From positions 1-44,287 of the forward strand of contig NZ_LIPQ01000027.1 of assembly GCF_001418135.1 (NCBI RefSeq): a stretch of 44,287 bases of DNA, in the 5' to 3' direction. Made by a program: the position numbers and the translations under genes. Shown in pieces: positions 10,992 to 20,600 of the stretch. Within the stretch, counting starts at the first letter, position 1, and every line of letters starts with the position of its first letter. Under the pieces are notes generated by a model, which saw nothing but the letters and a program-made list of their open reading frames with translations, searched no databases and had not been told where the DNA came from. The stretch comes from Streptomyces aureus (GTDB taxonomy: Bacteria > Actinomycetota > Actinomycetes > Streptomycetales > Streptomycetaceae).

Positions 10992-12377
10992 ATGTCCCCC
11001 CACACCCCCTCCGCGTTCCTGCCGGTCCACGGCCGTGGCCGCCGTCCGGCACCGGACTACGGGCAGAGCCCGCACATCGTGATCGCCGGCGGCGGCGTCG
11101 CCGGCCTCACCGCCGCCCTCTCCCTGCACGCCGCCGGCTTCGAGCGGGTGACGGTCGTGGAGGCGGCGCCCGCGATCCGCCCGGTCGGCGCCGGGCTCAA
11201 CCTGATGCCGAACGCCGTCCGCGAACTGGACGCGCTCGGCCTGCTCGACGCCCTGGAGGCGGGTGCCCTGCGCACCCGCGAACTGCGCTACTACCACCGC
11301 TCCGGCGGGCTGATATCCCGGGAGCCGCGCGGCCTCGGCGCGGGCCACCACTGGCCGCAGCTCTCGGTCCACCGCGGGCACCTCCAGCAGGTCCTCGCCG
11401 GCGCCGTGCGAGCCAGGCTCGGCCCCGCCGCCCTGGTCACCGGGGTCCGGGTGAGCGGCGTGGAGCCGACACCGGACGGGCGGCCCCGGCTGCGGCTCGA
11501 ACACCGGGAGGGCGCCGTGCACGGCCGCGCCTCCCTCGAACCGGACGTCCTCGTCGGCGCGGACGGCATCCGCTCGACGGTGCGGGCGGCGCTGCACCCG
11601 GGGGAGGGCGGGCCGTCGTGGAACGGGATGCTGGTGTGGCGGGGAGTGTCCCGGATGCCGGCCAGGGCGGTGGGCTCGTTCATGCTCATCGCCGGCGACG
11701 ACCGGCAGAAGGCCGTCGTCTACCCGATGGGCCGGCCGACCGGGCCCGACCGGGAGGTCCTGGTGAACTGGGCGGTGGCCCGCCCGGCCGAGCACACGTG
11801 CGGGTCCGGGACGGCCTCGGGGGAGGAGCGGCTCCTCGGCGACTGGAACCGGTCCGTCCCCGTGGAGACGTTCCTCCCGTTCTACGAGGGCTGGGAGTTC
11901 GACGGCGTCAGCGTCCCCGACATCCTGCGCGCCGCCGACTCCGCGTACGCGTACCCGATGGTCGACCGCGAGCCCCTGGGCCGGTGGACCCACGGACGCA
12001 CCACCCTCATCGGCGACGCCGCCCACGCCATGTACCCGACCGGCTCCAACGGGGCGACCCAGTCGGTCGTCGACGCGCGCGCCCTCGCCCACGCCCTCGC
12101 CCGGCACGCGGACCCGGAGGACGGCCTCGCCGCCTACGAGCGGGACCGCCGCCCCGTCACCACCGCGCTCCAGCGGGCCAACCGCGAAATGGGCCCCGAG
12201 GTCGTCATCGACCTCGCGCACGCGCGCGCCCCGCACGGCTTCACCGACATCCACGAGGTCATCCCCGCCGAGGAACTCGCCGCCATCGCCAGCCGGTACG
12301 CCGCCACCGGCGCCTTCGACCCGGCGACCGTGAACCAGGGCTCCCCGTACGAGGTCCCCCTGCCGGCCATCGGCTGA
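10992..12377 (+). CDS. PhzS-like FAD-dependent aromatic monooxygenase
   Basis: This 461-residue group A flavoprotein hydroxylase has a Rossmann GGGVAG motif (residues 33-38), the DG motif in VLVGADGIRSTVR, and the GD motif in LIGDAAHAMYPTGSNGATQS. The segment WPQLSVHRGHLQQVLAGAV and the GSNGATQ loop are like PhzS and related salicylate-hydroxylase-type enzymes, which hydroxylate or oxidatively decarboxylate aromatic acids with NAD(P)H and O2. About 25 extra N-terminal residues precede the fold. AAGGAG lies 8 bases before the ATG, only 22 bp after the PrnB-like gene, so the two are cotranscribed. It is the last gene before a strong terminator. Substrate unknown; an aromatic or pyrrole carboxylate made by the neighbours is a reasonable guess. 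Confidence 0.85.
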   Translation: MSPHTPSAFLPVHGRGRRPAPDYGQSPHIVIAGGGVAGLTAALSLHAAGFERVTVVEAAPAIRPVGAGLNLMPNAVRELDALGLLDALEAGALRTRELRYYHRSGGLISREPRGLGAGHHWPQLSVHRGHLQQVLAGAVRARLGPAALVTGVRVSGVEPTPDGRPRLRLEHREGAVHGRASLEPDVLVGADGIRSTVRAALHPGEGGPSWNGMLVWRGVSRMPARAVGSFMLIAGDDRQKAVVYPMGRPTGPDREVLVNWAVARPAEHTCGSGTASGEERLLGDWNRSVPVETFLPFYEGWEFDGVSVPDILRAADSAYAYPMVDREPLGRWTHGRTTLIGDAAHAMYPTGSNGATQSVVDARALAHALARHADPEDGLAAYERDRRPVTTALQRANREMGPEVVIDLAHARAPHGFTDIHEVIPAEELAAIASRYAATGAFDPATVNQGSPYEVPLPAIG

Positions 12378-12386
12378 CACGCGCCC

Positions 12387-12424
12387 CACCGCTCCCCGTG
12401 CGCCGTCGCACGGCGGGAGCGGTG
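12387..12424 (+). terminator. Strong terminator closing the oxygenase cluster
   Basis: A long G/C hairpin: CACCGCTCCC pairs with GGGAGCGGTG, with an inner CGTGCG/CGCACG stem and a 4-base loop. It starts 10 bases after the flavoprotein stop and separates the cluster from glgP. Confidence 0.82.
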
Positions 12425-12506
12425 TGCCCTAACGTCTGAGCGGAACGACGGACGCACAGCGTGGTGCGTCCACTCCGCTCCGTACTCGCCTGCGAAGGTG
12501 GAACGC

Positions 12507-15083
12507 GTGAAGGCAATCCGTCGATTCACCGTGCGTCCCGTCCTCCCCGACACCCTTCGACCCCTCGCCGACCTCGCGCACAACCTGCGCTGGTCCTGGC
12601 ACGAACCCACCCGCGCCCTCTTCGACTCCCTCGAACCCCCCGGCCCGGCGACGCCTTCCGGCGGCACCGACCCCGCCCGGATCCTCGGCGCCCTCGAAGC
12701 CCCCCGGCTCGCCGCGCTCGCCGCCGACCAGGACTTCCTGGCCCGGCTCCGGGCCGCCGCCGAGGACCTCGACACCTATCTCCATGCCCCCCGCTGGTAC
12801 CAGCAGGCCTCCGAACGAACAGCCGGCGCGCCCGCCGCCATCGCCTACTTCTCGCCCGAGTTCGGCGTCACCGCCGCCCTGCCCCAGTACTCCGGCGGCC
12901 TCGGCATCCTCGCCGGCGACCACCTCAAGTCCGCCAGCGACCTCGGCGTCCCGCTCATCGGCGTCGGACTGCTCTACCGGCACGGCTACTTCCGCCAGTC
13001 CCTCGGCCGGGACGGCTGGCAGCAGGAGCAGTACCCCGTCCTGGACCCCGGCGAGCTGCCGGTCACCCTGCTCCGCGAGGCCGACGGCGCCCCCGCCCGG
13101 ATCACCCTCGCCCTGCCCGGCGGGCGCAGCCTGCACGCCCACCTCTGGATCGCGCAGGTCGGCCGCGTCCCCCTCCTCATGCTCGACTCCGACGTCGAGG
13201 AGAACGCCCCCGGCGAACGGAGCGTCACCGACCGGCTGTACGGCGGCGGCAGCGAGCACCGGCTCCTCCAGGAGATGCTGCTCGGCATCGGCGGCGTCCG
13301 CGCCGTCCGTACGTACACCCGGCTCACCGGCGCCCCCGCGCCCGAGGTCTTCCACACCAACGAGGGCCACGCCGGCTTCCTCGGCCTCGAACGCATCCGC
13401 GAACTCCAGGGCGAGGGACTCGATTTCGAGAGTGCCCTGGAGACCGTCCGCGCCGGGACCGTGTTCACCACCCACACCCCCGTCCCGGCCGGCATCGACC
13501 GCTTCGACCGCACCCTGGTCGCCCGCCACCTCGGCGAGGACGGCGCGCTCCCCGGCGTCGACACCGGGAAGGTCCTCGCGCTCGGCGACGAGACCCCGCT
13601 GGGCGGCGAACCCGGCGTCTTCAACATGGCCGCCATGGGCCTGCGCCTCGCCCAGCGCGCCAACGGCGTCTCCACCCTCCACGGGGCCGTGAGCCGGGCC
13701 ATGTTCGCCGGGCTCTGGCCGGGCTTCGACGCCGACGAGGTGCCGATCACCTCCATCACCAACGGCGTCCACGCCCCCACCTGGGTCGCCCCCGAGGTCG
13801 GCCGGCTCGGCCCCGACCCCGCCGACCGCGAGCTGTGGGAACTCCGCCGCACCCTGCGCGAACGGCTCGTGACCGACGTACGGGAGCGGCTGCGGGCGTC
13901 CTGGCGGCAGCGCGGAGCGGCAGCCGCCGAACTCGGCTGGACCGACTCCGTCCTCGACCCCGACGTCCTCACCATCGGCTTCGCCCGCCGGGTCCCCTCC
14001 TACAAGCGGCTCACCCTCATGCTGCGGGACAAGGACCGGCTCCGGGCGCTGCTCCTGCACCCCGAGCGGCCGGTGCAGCTCGTCGTCGCCGGGAAGGCCC
14101 ACCCCGCCGACGACGGCGGGAAACGGCTCGTGCAGGAACTCGTCCGGTTCGCCGACGACCCCCGGGTCCGGCACCGGATCGTCTTCCTGCCCGACTACGG
14201 CATGGCGATGGCCCGCGGCCTCTACCCCGGCTGCGACGTCTGGCTCAACAACCCCCTCCGCCCCCTGGAGGCCTGCGGCACCAGCGGCATGAAGGCCGCG
14301 CTCAACGGCTGCCTCAACCTCTCCGTCCTCGACGGCTGGTGGGACGAGTGGTTCGAGCCGGACTTCGGCTGGGCGATCCCCACCGCCGACGGGGCCGCCG
14401 CCGCGGACGAGGACCGCCGCGACGACCTGGAGGCCGCCGCCCTCTACGAGCTGATCGAACGCCGGGTCGCCCCCCGCTTCTACGACCGGGGCCCCGACGG
14501 CGTCCCGGCCGGCTGGACGGCGATGGTCCGCCGCACCCTCACCGACCTCGGCCCGAAGGTGCTCGCCGACCGCATGGTCCGCGAGTACGTCGAGCGTCTG
14601 TACGTCCCCGCCGCGGCCGCCCGCCGGGCGCTCACCCCGGACCGGGCGCGGGACCTCGCCGCCTGGAAGGCCCGGGTCCGGGAGGCCTGGCCCAAGGTGA
14701 CCGTCGACCACGTCGAGGTCGGCGACGACCTCGCGGACGACCTCGCCGACGCGGAGCTCGGCGCGACACCGGTCGTCCGGGTCCGGGTCGCCCTCGGCGC
14801 CCTCGCCCCCGACGACGTCGAGGTGCAGGCCGTCACCGGCCGGGTCGACGCCGACGACACCCTCGCCGACACCCGTACCGTCCCGCTGAAGCCGGCGGGC
14901 GGCCCGGACCTGGAGGGCAGGCAGCCGTACGCGGGCACCCTGGCACTCGACCGCACCGGCTCCTTCGGCTGCACGGTCCGCGTCCGCCCCTCCCATCCGC
15001 TCCTCGCCCACCCGGGGGAACTGGGCCTGGCGGCCCTGCCGGAGGAGACGACGGGGGAGGGCGCGGGGGTGCTGCTCCGGTAG
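12507..15083 (+). CDS. glgP: Alpha-glucan (glycogen) phosphorylase GlgP
   Basis: GlgP releases glucose 1-phosphate from alpha-1,4-glucan ends using inorganic phosphate and pyridoxal phosphate. The 858-residue protein belongs to the long actinobacterial type, with an N-terminal domain of unknown function before the phosphorylase fold. It shows IAYFSPEFGV, YSGGLGILAGDHLKSASDLG and FHTNEGHAGF near the front, and the PLP site GTSGMKAALNG with Lys596. I chose the GTG at 12507 (MKAIRRFTVRPVLP), with GAAGGTGGA just upstream and the same start as the S. coelicolor homologue; a GTG 9 bases earlier overlaps that ribosome site. It is normally the direct divergent neighbour of glgE; here about 8 kb of accessory genes separate them. 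Confidence 0.95.
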   Translation: MKAIRRFTVRPVLPDTLRPLADLAHNLRWSWHEPTRALFDSLEPPGPATPSGGTDPARILGALEAPRLAALAADQDFLARLRAAAEDLDTYLHAPRWYQQASERTAGAPAAIAYFSPEFGVTAALPQYSGGLGILAGDHLKSASDLGVPLIGVGLLYRHGYFRQSLGRDGWQQEQYPVLDPGELPVTLLREADGAPARITLALPGGRSLHAHLWIAQVGRVPLLMLDSDVEENAPGERSVTDRLYGGGSEHRLLQEMLLGIGGVRAVRTYTRLTGAPAPEVFHTNEGHAGFLGLERIRELQGEGLDFESALETVRAGTVFTTHTPVPAGIDRFDRTLVARHLGEDGALPGVDTGKVLALGDETPLGGEPGVFNMAAMGLRLAQRANGVSTLHGAVSRAMFAGLWPGFDADEVPITSITNGVHAPTWVAPEVGRLGPDPADRELWELRRTLRERLVTDVRERLRASWRQRGAAAAELGWTDSVLDPDVLTIGFARRVPSYKRLTLMLRDKDRLRALLLHPERPVQLVVAGKAHPADDGGKRLVQELVRFADDPRVRHRIVFLPDYGMAMARGLYPGCDVWLNNPLRPLEACGTSGMKAALNGCLNLSVLDGWWDEWFEPDFGWAIPTADGAAAADEDRRDDLEAAALYELIERRVAPRFYDRGPDGVPAGWTAMVRRTLTDLGPKVLADRMVREYVERLYVPAAAARRALTPDRARDLAAWKARVREAWPKVTVDHVEVGDDLADDLADAELGATPVVRVRVALGALAPDDVEVQAVTGRVDADDTLADTRTVPLKPAGGPDLEGRQPYAGTLALDRTGSFGCTVRVRPSHPLLAHPGELGLAALPEETTGEGAGVLLR

Positions 15084-15100
15084 GGGCGTGACCGCGCCCC
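15083..15100. terminator. Short hairpin between convergent glgP and kinase genes
   Basis: GGGGCG pairs with CGCCCC around a 6-base loop, filling the 22-bp gap between two convergent genes. It could serve both transcripts; the stem is short. Confidence 0.4.
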
Positions 15101-15105
15101 GCCCC

Positions 15106-16647
15106 CTAGGGCACCTCCGCCTTGTCGGCGAGGTGCCCGCCGACGAAGCACAGCCGGTACACCGGCACGGCGGCCAGCATCGTCGAGCGGTAGTACCGGC
15201 ACTCGTCCATCCCGGGCGGCTCCGGCGGAGCCATCCGCGGTGCGCCGTCCAGCGGATGCTCGGGCCAGTCGTCGACGGTCTCGTCGAGCTGCGCGGGGGT
15301 CTGACCGATCCTGATCCTCGCGTAGTCGTCCGGCTCCAGGTACGACTGGGCCTGCGTCCACGCGGCGACCCCCAGCATCAGCGCGCCGAGTGCGGCGAGG
15401 AGCGCGAGCGGGATCCAGATCGCCCGCGCCAGACCCTTGCGGACCTCGCGGCGCGCCCGGTCCAGCTCCCTGGCCGAGGTGGGGGCGGCGGGCAGTGGCG
15501 CGGGGGCCGTGCGGGGCAGCACGGCGGTCAGGGCGAAGCCGCCGTCCCCGGTGGCGCGGTGGGTCAGGGTGCCGCCGGCGAGGCGGACGCGTTCGCCGAG
15601 GCCGACGAGGCCGGTGCCACCGGAGCCGGACCCGGGGGAGGGCCCGCCCGTGCCGGGACCGCTGACCACCTCGACCCGTACCGTCGCCGCCTCGTCGTCC
15701 TCCGGGGTGACGGCGATCGAGACCGCCGCGCCGGGCGCGTGCTTGGCAGCGTTGGTGAGGCCTTCCTGCACGACCCGGTGCAGGGCCATCCCCGACATGC
15801 CCGGCAGCGTGGGCACCGGCGTCGCGGCGAGGGTGACCGTGAGCCCCGACGCGCGGGCGCGGGCCGCCAGTTCCTCGACCGTCTCGCCGGCCGGGCTCGT
15901 CGGCGCCGCTTCGTCCCCCTCGCGCAGGACGCCGATGATGTCGCGCAGCCGGGCCGTCGCGTCCGCCGCCGCGCGACGCAGCTCGCCCGCCGCCCGCTGC
16001 TGGTCGGGGCCGAGCTCCGGGGAGACCTCCAGGGCGCCCGCGCGGATCGCGATCAGGGCCAGGTCGTGGCCGAGCGAGTCGTGCATGTCACCCGCGATCC
16101 GGGACCGCTCCCGCAGCCGCTCCCGGTCGGCGACCGCCGCCTGCTCGCGTTCCATCCGGTCCGCCAGCTGCCAGCCGCTCCGCACGAGGCGGTCGTACTG
16201 GCGCACGTACCGGCCGATCAGCCAGGGCGCGACGACGGCGAGGGCGAGCGCGAGCAGCAGCGTGAACCACTGGCCGAGCGAGGTCCGGGTGACCCAGGTG
16301 AGGACGAGACCGGTGGCCGCGATCGCGCCGAACAGCCAGAGCGCGGCCCGGGTGTGGTCCTGGCGCCGCCCCGCGAGGTAGCCGAAGGCGACCAGGGCCA
16401 GGCTGTACGAGGGGGTGAACAGCTCCAGTGTGGCCGGCAGGCTCGCCGCGACCGTGGCCGCGAGCGACACCAGCGGCCACCTCCGGCTGACCGCGACGCA
16501 GCCCGCGAGGACCACCACGCCCACGGCGACCCGGGTCCAGCTGCCGCCGTCGTTCGGGTCCGACCTCAGCAGGACGGGGACGCAGAGCAGCAGCCACAGG
16601 AGGAGGTCGAAGAGGCGCTCGCGGACCGCGCTCGGTGCCTCACGCAT
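15106..16647 (-). CDS. Sensor histidine kinase with C-terminal membrane anchor and exported tail
   Basis: This 513-residue kinase of the NarL/DesK class has four to five N-terminal membrane segments (about residues 12-145), a HisKA_3 phosphoacceptor box RSRIAGDMHDSLGHDL with His189, an N box VVQEGLTNAAKHAPG and a glycine box GTGLVGLGERVRLAGG. Unusually, the ATPase domain is followed by a linker, another hydrophobic segment (about 405-430) and a tail of about 80 residues (433-513) predicted outside the membrane, with Cys483 and Cys500 as a possible disulphide. The IRIGQTPAQLD...YRLCFVGGHL pattern recalls BamE/BLIP-like small domains; that is an inference. It overlaps the response regulator gene by 8 bases, so the two form an operon. 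Signal unknown. Confidence 0.9.
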   Translation of the reverse strand: MREAPSAVRERLFDLLLWLLLCVPVLLRSDPNDGGSWTRVAVGVVVLAGCVAVSRRWPLVSLAATVAASLPATLELFTPSYSLALVAFGYLAGRRQDHTRAALWLFGAIAATGLVLTWVTRTSLGQWFTLLLALALAVVAPWLIGRYVRQYDRLVRSGWQLADRMEREQAAVADRERLRERSRIAGDMHDSLGHDLALIAIRAGALEVSPELGPDQQRAAGELRRAAADATARLRDIIGVLREGDEAAPTSPAGETVEELAARARASGLTVTLAATPVPTLPGMSGMALHRVVQEGLTNAAKHAPGAAVSIAVTPEDDEAATVRVEVVSGPGTGGPSPGSGSGGTGLVGLGERVRLAGGTLTHRATGDGGFALTAVLPRTAPAPLPAAPTSARELDRARREVRKGLARAIWIPLALLAALGALMLGVAAWTQAQSYLEPDDYARIRIGQTPAQLDETVDDWPEHPLDGAPRMAPPEPPGMDECRYYRSTMLAAVPVYRLCFVGGHLADKAEVP

Positions 16648-17296
16648 CGGTCACCAGGCCCGCCTCGTACGCGAGGACCGCGAGCTGGACCCGGTTGCGC
16701 AGGCCCAGCCGGCCGAGGACCGCGCTGACATGGGCCTTGACGGTGCCCTCGACGACGTACATGCGGTCCGCGATCTCCTGGTTGGAGAGCCCGGCGCCGA
16801 GCAGGGCGACGACCTCCCGCTCCCGGCCGGTGAGCTGGTCGAGGCGGGCGCGCGCAGCGGCCGCGCGGGTGAGGCGCTGGCCGCCGAGGGTGTCGATGAC
16901 CCGGCGGGCGACGGTGGGGGAGAGGGCGGCGCCGCCGCCGGCCACGGCCCTGACCCCGGCGATCAGTTCGCGCGGGTCCCCGGACTTGAGCAGGAAGCCG
17001 CTGACGCCGCTGCCGAGGGCCCGCGCGATGTACGCGTCCTCGGAGAAGGTGGTGAGCATGACGACGGCCGCGCCCGGGACGGCCCCGCGCAGTTCCTCGG
17101 CCGCGCCGAGTCCGTCGAGCCGGGGCATCCGGATGTCCAGGAGGACGACGTCGGGGCGGTGCTCGCGGGCGAGCTCGACGGCCTCGTGGCCGTCGCCGGC
17201 CTCGGCGACCACCTCGATCCCGGGGTCGGTGGCGAGGATGGCCCTTACCCCGGCCCTGATCATCGTCTCGTCGTCGGCCAGCAGCACCTTGATCAT
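16640..17296 (-). CDS. NarL/LuxR-family response regulator
   Basis: This 218-residue protein has an N-terminal receiver domain with acidic pair Asp8/Asp9, phosphoacceptor Asp54 in VVLLDIRMP, the Thr switch in VVMLTTFSEDAY and Lys in GFLLKSGDP. The C-terminal LuxR-type helix-turn-helix runs from LTGREREVVALLGAGLSNQE to VKAHVSAVLGRLGL. It is the partner of the kinase encoded immediately downstream, with overlapping reading frames. Phosphorylation should promote dimerisation and DNA binding; its targets are not evident here, though autoregulation is common. Confidence 0.94.
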   Translation of the reverse strand: MIKVLLADDETMIRAGVRAILATDPGIEVVAEAGDGHEAVELAREHRPDVVLLDIRMPRLDGLGAAEELRGAVPGAAVVMLTTFSEDAYIARALGSGVSGFLLKSGDPRELIAGVRAVAGGGAALSPTVARRVIDTLGGQRLTRAAAARARLDQLTGREREVVALLGAGLSNQEIADRMYVVEGTVKAHVSAVLGRLGLRNRVQLAVLAYEAGLVTDA

Positions 17297-17662
17297 GCGG
17301 CAAGGGTATCCCGAGTCATTTGCCGTGCCGCGGGTGAAAACCCTTCGGATTTCTTTCCGTTCTTGAATGCCCGCGGTTCCGGTTCCCTTTTCTCATTCTG
17401 TTGCCGGGGGTGATTTCCGAATCCTTTGTGAGTGATGCACCGTCGACCGCATCCGGCTGGCGAGGTCGACGTGGGACGGCAGGTCAACCCACGCCTGAAC
17501 AGGCACCTTTGCGTGCGATGGGTGGTTCGTCCGATTTCTTGATCGGAGATCAACTTTGCCTTGATTTCACATCTTGAGTGCCGGTCCTGCGGGTGCGGAA
17601 CGGAATTCGGGCGGCTGCTAGCCTGACCCGGAAAAATTCCATACGAATTTACCTAGGGGTGG
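17297..17662. promoter_or_regulatory. Divergent control region between the response regulator and the RHS gene
   Basis: A 366-bp gene-free stretch, lower in G+C than its surroundings. It must hold the promoters of both divergent units. A possible -10 for the RHS gene is TAGCCT at 17619-17624, giving a short leader, but no good -35 is seen. Two overlapping inverted repeats lie at 17530-17553. The ribosome site AGGGG at 17655-17659 serves the RHS start. Confidence 0.55.
17530..17553. repeat. Two overlapping, mutually exclusive inverted repeats
   Basis: TCCGAT/ATCGGA (17530-17535 with 17542-17547) and TTGATC/GATCAA (17539-17544 with 17548-17553) share bases, so only one hairpin can form at a time. 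They lie about 110 bp upstream of the RHS start. They could be nested operators or a small switch. Confidence 0.5.
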
Positions 17663-20600
17663 GTGTTGAAACGCAGAGGTTCGAGAGGGCTGGCGGTGGC
17701 ATTGGCCGCGGCGGTCCTCGGCGGTGTGCTGCCGACGGTGGCCGTCGCGGCAGAGGGGGGACCGTCGCTGCCGGAGGTACGGCAGCCGAAGGCCGTTCCC
17801 GTGACGGAGATGCGGTCGGGCGGCGAGAAGCGCCCTGACGCGGCTGCCGGAAACCTGAGGCCGAAGGCCACGTGGCCCACGGCCGGAACAGGCTCGGTCC
17901 CGCTGGCGCGGGGAGGTCGGGCCGGATCGCTCCCGGTCCGGGTGGAGTCCGCCGCCCCGCGGCCGAGGACCAAGGCCGGCGAGGCCGCGGCGGCGGCCCG
18001 TCCCGCCACCGCCACCGGCGATGTCCGGGTGACACTCGGCGACCGCCGGGCCGCCCACGAGGCGGGCATCGAGGGCATCGTGCTGTCCGTCGTCCGGACC
18101 GGCGCCAAGGGCGCCGCGGCCGACCCGACGCGGATCGAGGTCGCCTACGACTCCTTCCGCGGCGCGTACGGCGGCGACTGGGCCGGGCGGCTCCGTCTGG
18201 TGGAGCTTCCGGCCTGTGCCCTGACCACGCCGGAGAAGCCCGCGTGCGGCACACGGAAGCCGCTGAAGACGGAGAACGATCCGACGACGGGCACACTGTC
18301 CGCCGTCGTCTCGCTGGCCGGGGCACCCATGGTCCTGGCGGCGACGGCCACCGACGGCGGACCGACCGGCACGTTCAAGGCGACGTCCCTGCAGTCCTCG
18401 GGGAACTGGAGCGCGGGCGGAGCGACCGGCGCCTTCACCTGGACCTACCCGATCGAGGTCCCCGGCGTCCCGGGCGGCGCCGCTCCGAACATCAGCCTGG
18501 GCTACAACTCCCAGGCGGTCGACGGCCGCACAGGAGCCACCAACTCCCAGGCGTCCTGGATCGGCGACGGCTGGGACTGGGAACCCGGCTTCATCGAGCG
18601 CAAGTACACGTCGTGCGACGACGACAAGACCGGCGGGACGAACACCACCAAGGTGGGCGACCTGTGCTGGTTCAACGACAACGCGACGCTGTCGCTGAAC
18701 GGTCGCACCACCGAGCTCGTCTTCGAGGCGGGCAAGGGCTGGCACCCGCAGGGCGACGCCGGTGAGGACGTCGAGAAGCTGACCGGCGCCGCGAACGGCG
18801 ACGGCGGCACCGACGGCGTCGACGGCAAGGGCGAGCACTGGAAGGTCACCGGCACCGACGGAACCCAGTACTTCTTCGGCCGGAACCGGCTGCCCGGGTG
18901 GAGCGACGGCGGCACCATCACGCCCGAAGACGACGACCCGGTGACCAACTCCACCTGGACCGTCCCCGTCTTCGGCAACCACGCGGGCGAGCCCTGCTAC
19001 GACGCCGCCTTCGCCGACGCCTCGTGCAAGCAGGCGTGGCGCTGGCAGCTCGACTACGTGGTCGACCCGCGCGGCAACGCGATGGCGTACTACTGGAAGA
19101 CCGAGGCCAACAACTACGGCCGCAACGTCTCGGAGACCACGGGCAAGGCCACCGTCACGCCCTACATCCGGGGCGGCTGGCTCGACCGGATCGACTACGG
19201 CCTGCGCGACGACGCCGTCTACGACGGCAAGCCCATGGGCCAGGTGCAGTTCGCCGTGGACGAGCGGTGCATCACCGGCTGCGGCACCTTCGACGAGACG
19301 AACGCCAAGAACTGGCCGGACGTCCCCTACGACCTGTACTGCAAGGACGGGGCCACCGAGTGCAAGAGCCAGTACTCGCCGAGCTTCTGGTCCCGCAAGC
19401 GCCTGACCGGCATCACCACCAAGCTGCGCACCGGCGGTGCGCTCAAGGAGGTCGACACCTGGACGCTGGACCAGAACTTCCCGCCCTCCGGTGACGGCAT
19501 CTCCACGCCGATGTGGCTGAAGTCCATCCAGCGCACCGGCAAGGCCGGCGGCACCCTCGGGTTGCCGGCGGTCACCTTCCTCGGTGAGCAGAAGGCCAAC
19601 CGCGTCGACAGGACGGGTGACGGCCTCGCGCCCTACGTCAGGCTGCGCATGTCGCAGATCAACACCGAGACCGGCGGCACCATCGGGGTCTACTACTCCC
19701 CGGAGGACTGCACCCCGGCGACCCTGCCGCAGCCGGACGCGACCAACACCACCCGCTGCTACCCCGTCAAATGGGCCTGGGAAGGTGATGTCGCCCAGCT
19801 CGACTGGTTCAACTCGTACGTCGTCACCCGTGTCGTCGAGGGCGACAACCTGGTCGAGTCCCCGGACCAGGTGACCTCGTACAGCTACCTCGGCGGGGCC
19901 GCCTACGCCAAGAACGAGGACGAGTTCACCAAGGCCGAGGACCGGGTGCACTCGATCGTCCGTGGCTACGAGCGGGTCCAGACCCGTACGGGTGCCGCCG
20001 ACGACCCCCGCACCCTGACCGAGACCCGCTACTTCCGCGGCCGCGACGGCCAGGCGGTCGTGGACTCCTTCAACGACTCCGTCACCGACCGTCCCGAGTT
20101 CGCGGGCATGGTCCGGCAGAGCCTGACGTACAACGGCGACGACACGTCGAAGCTCGTCACCTCGACCTCGTACATCCCGTGGCGCTCCGCCGCGGTCGCC
20201 ACCCGCGTCCGGCCCGGTCTGCCGGCGCTCGTGTCGTACAAGACGAACGTCCAGAAGGACATCACCCGCACCACCGTCACCGGCGGTGTCCGCACCACGG
20301 AGCGGACCCGCGGCTTCGACGCCTACGGCATGCTCACCACCGAGTCGTACACCGGTGACATCGACGTACCCGGCGACGAGCAGTGCACGACGACGAGCTA
20401 CGCCCGCAACACCGCGGCCCACATCCTGGACCCGGTCAGCCGCGTCGAAAGCGTCTCCGTCCCTTGCGGCGGCACCGTCAGCCGCCCGGGCGACGTCATC
20501 GACGACGTCCGCAACTACTACGACCACGGCACCTTCGGCACCGTCCCGGGCTCCGGCTTCCTCACCCGCACCGAGAAGATCAACGGCAAGGGCGACGGCT

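Noticed and set aside
6909..12377. A pyrrolnitrin (prnABCD) cluster
   Set aside because: Only a PrnB-like gene is present; the halogenases PrnA and PrnC and the Rieske oxygenase PrnD are missing.
8315..15011. Minus-strand open frames of 860-896 codons opposite the exporter, PrnB-like gene and glgP
   Set aside because: Compositional artefacts; all family motifs are on the plus strand.
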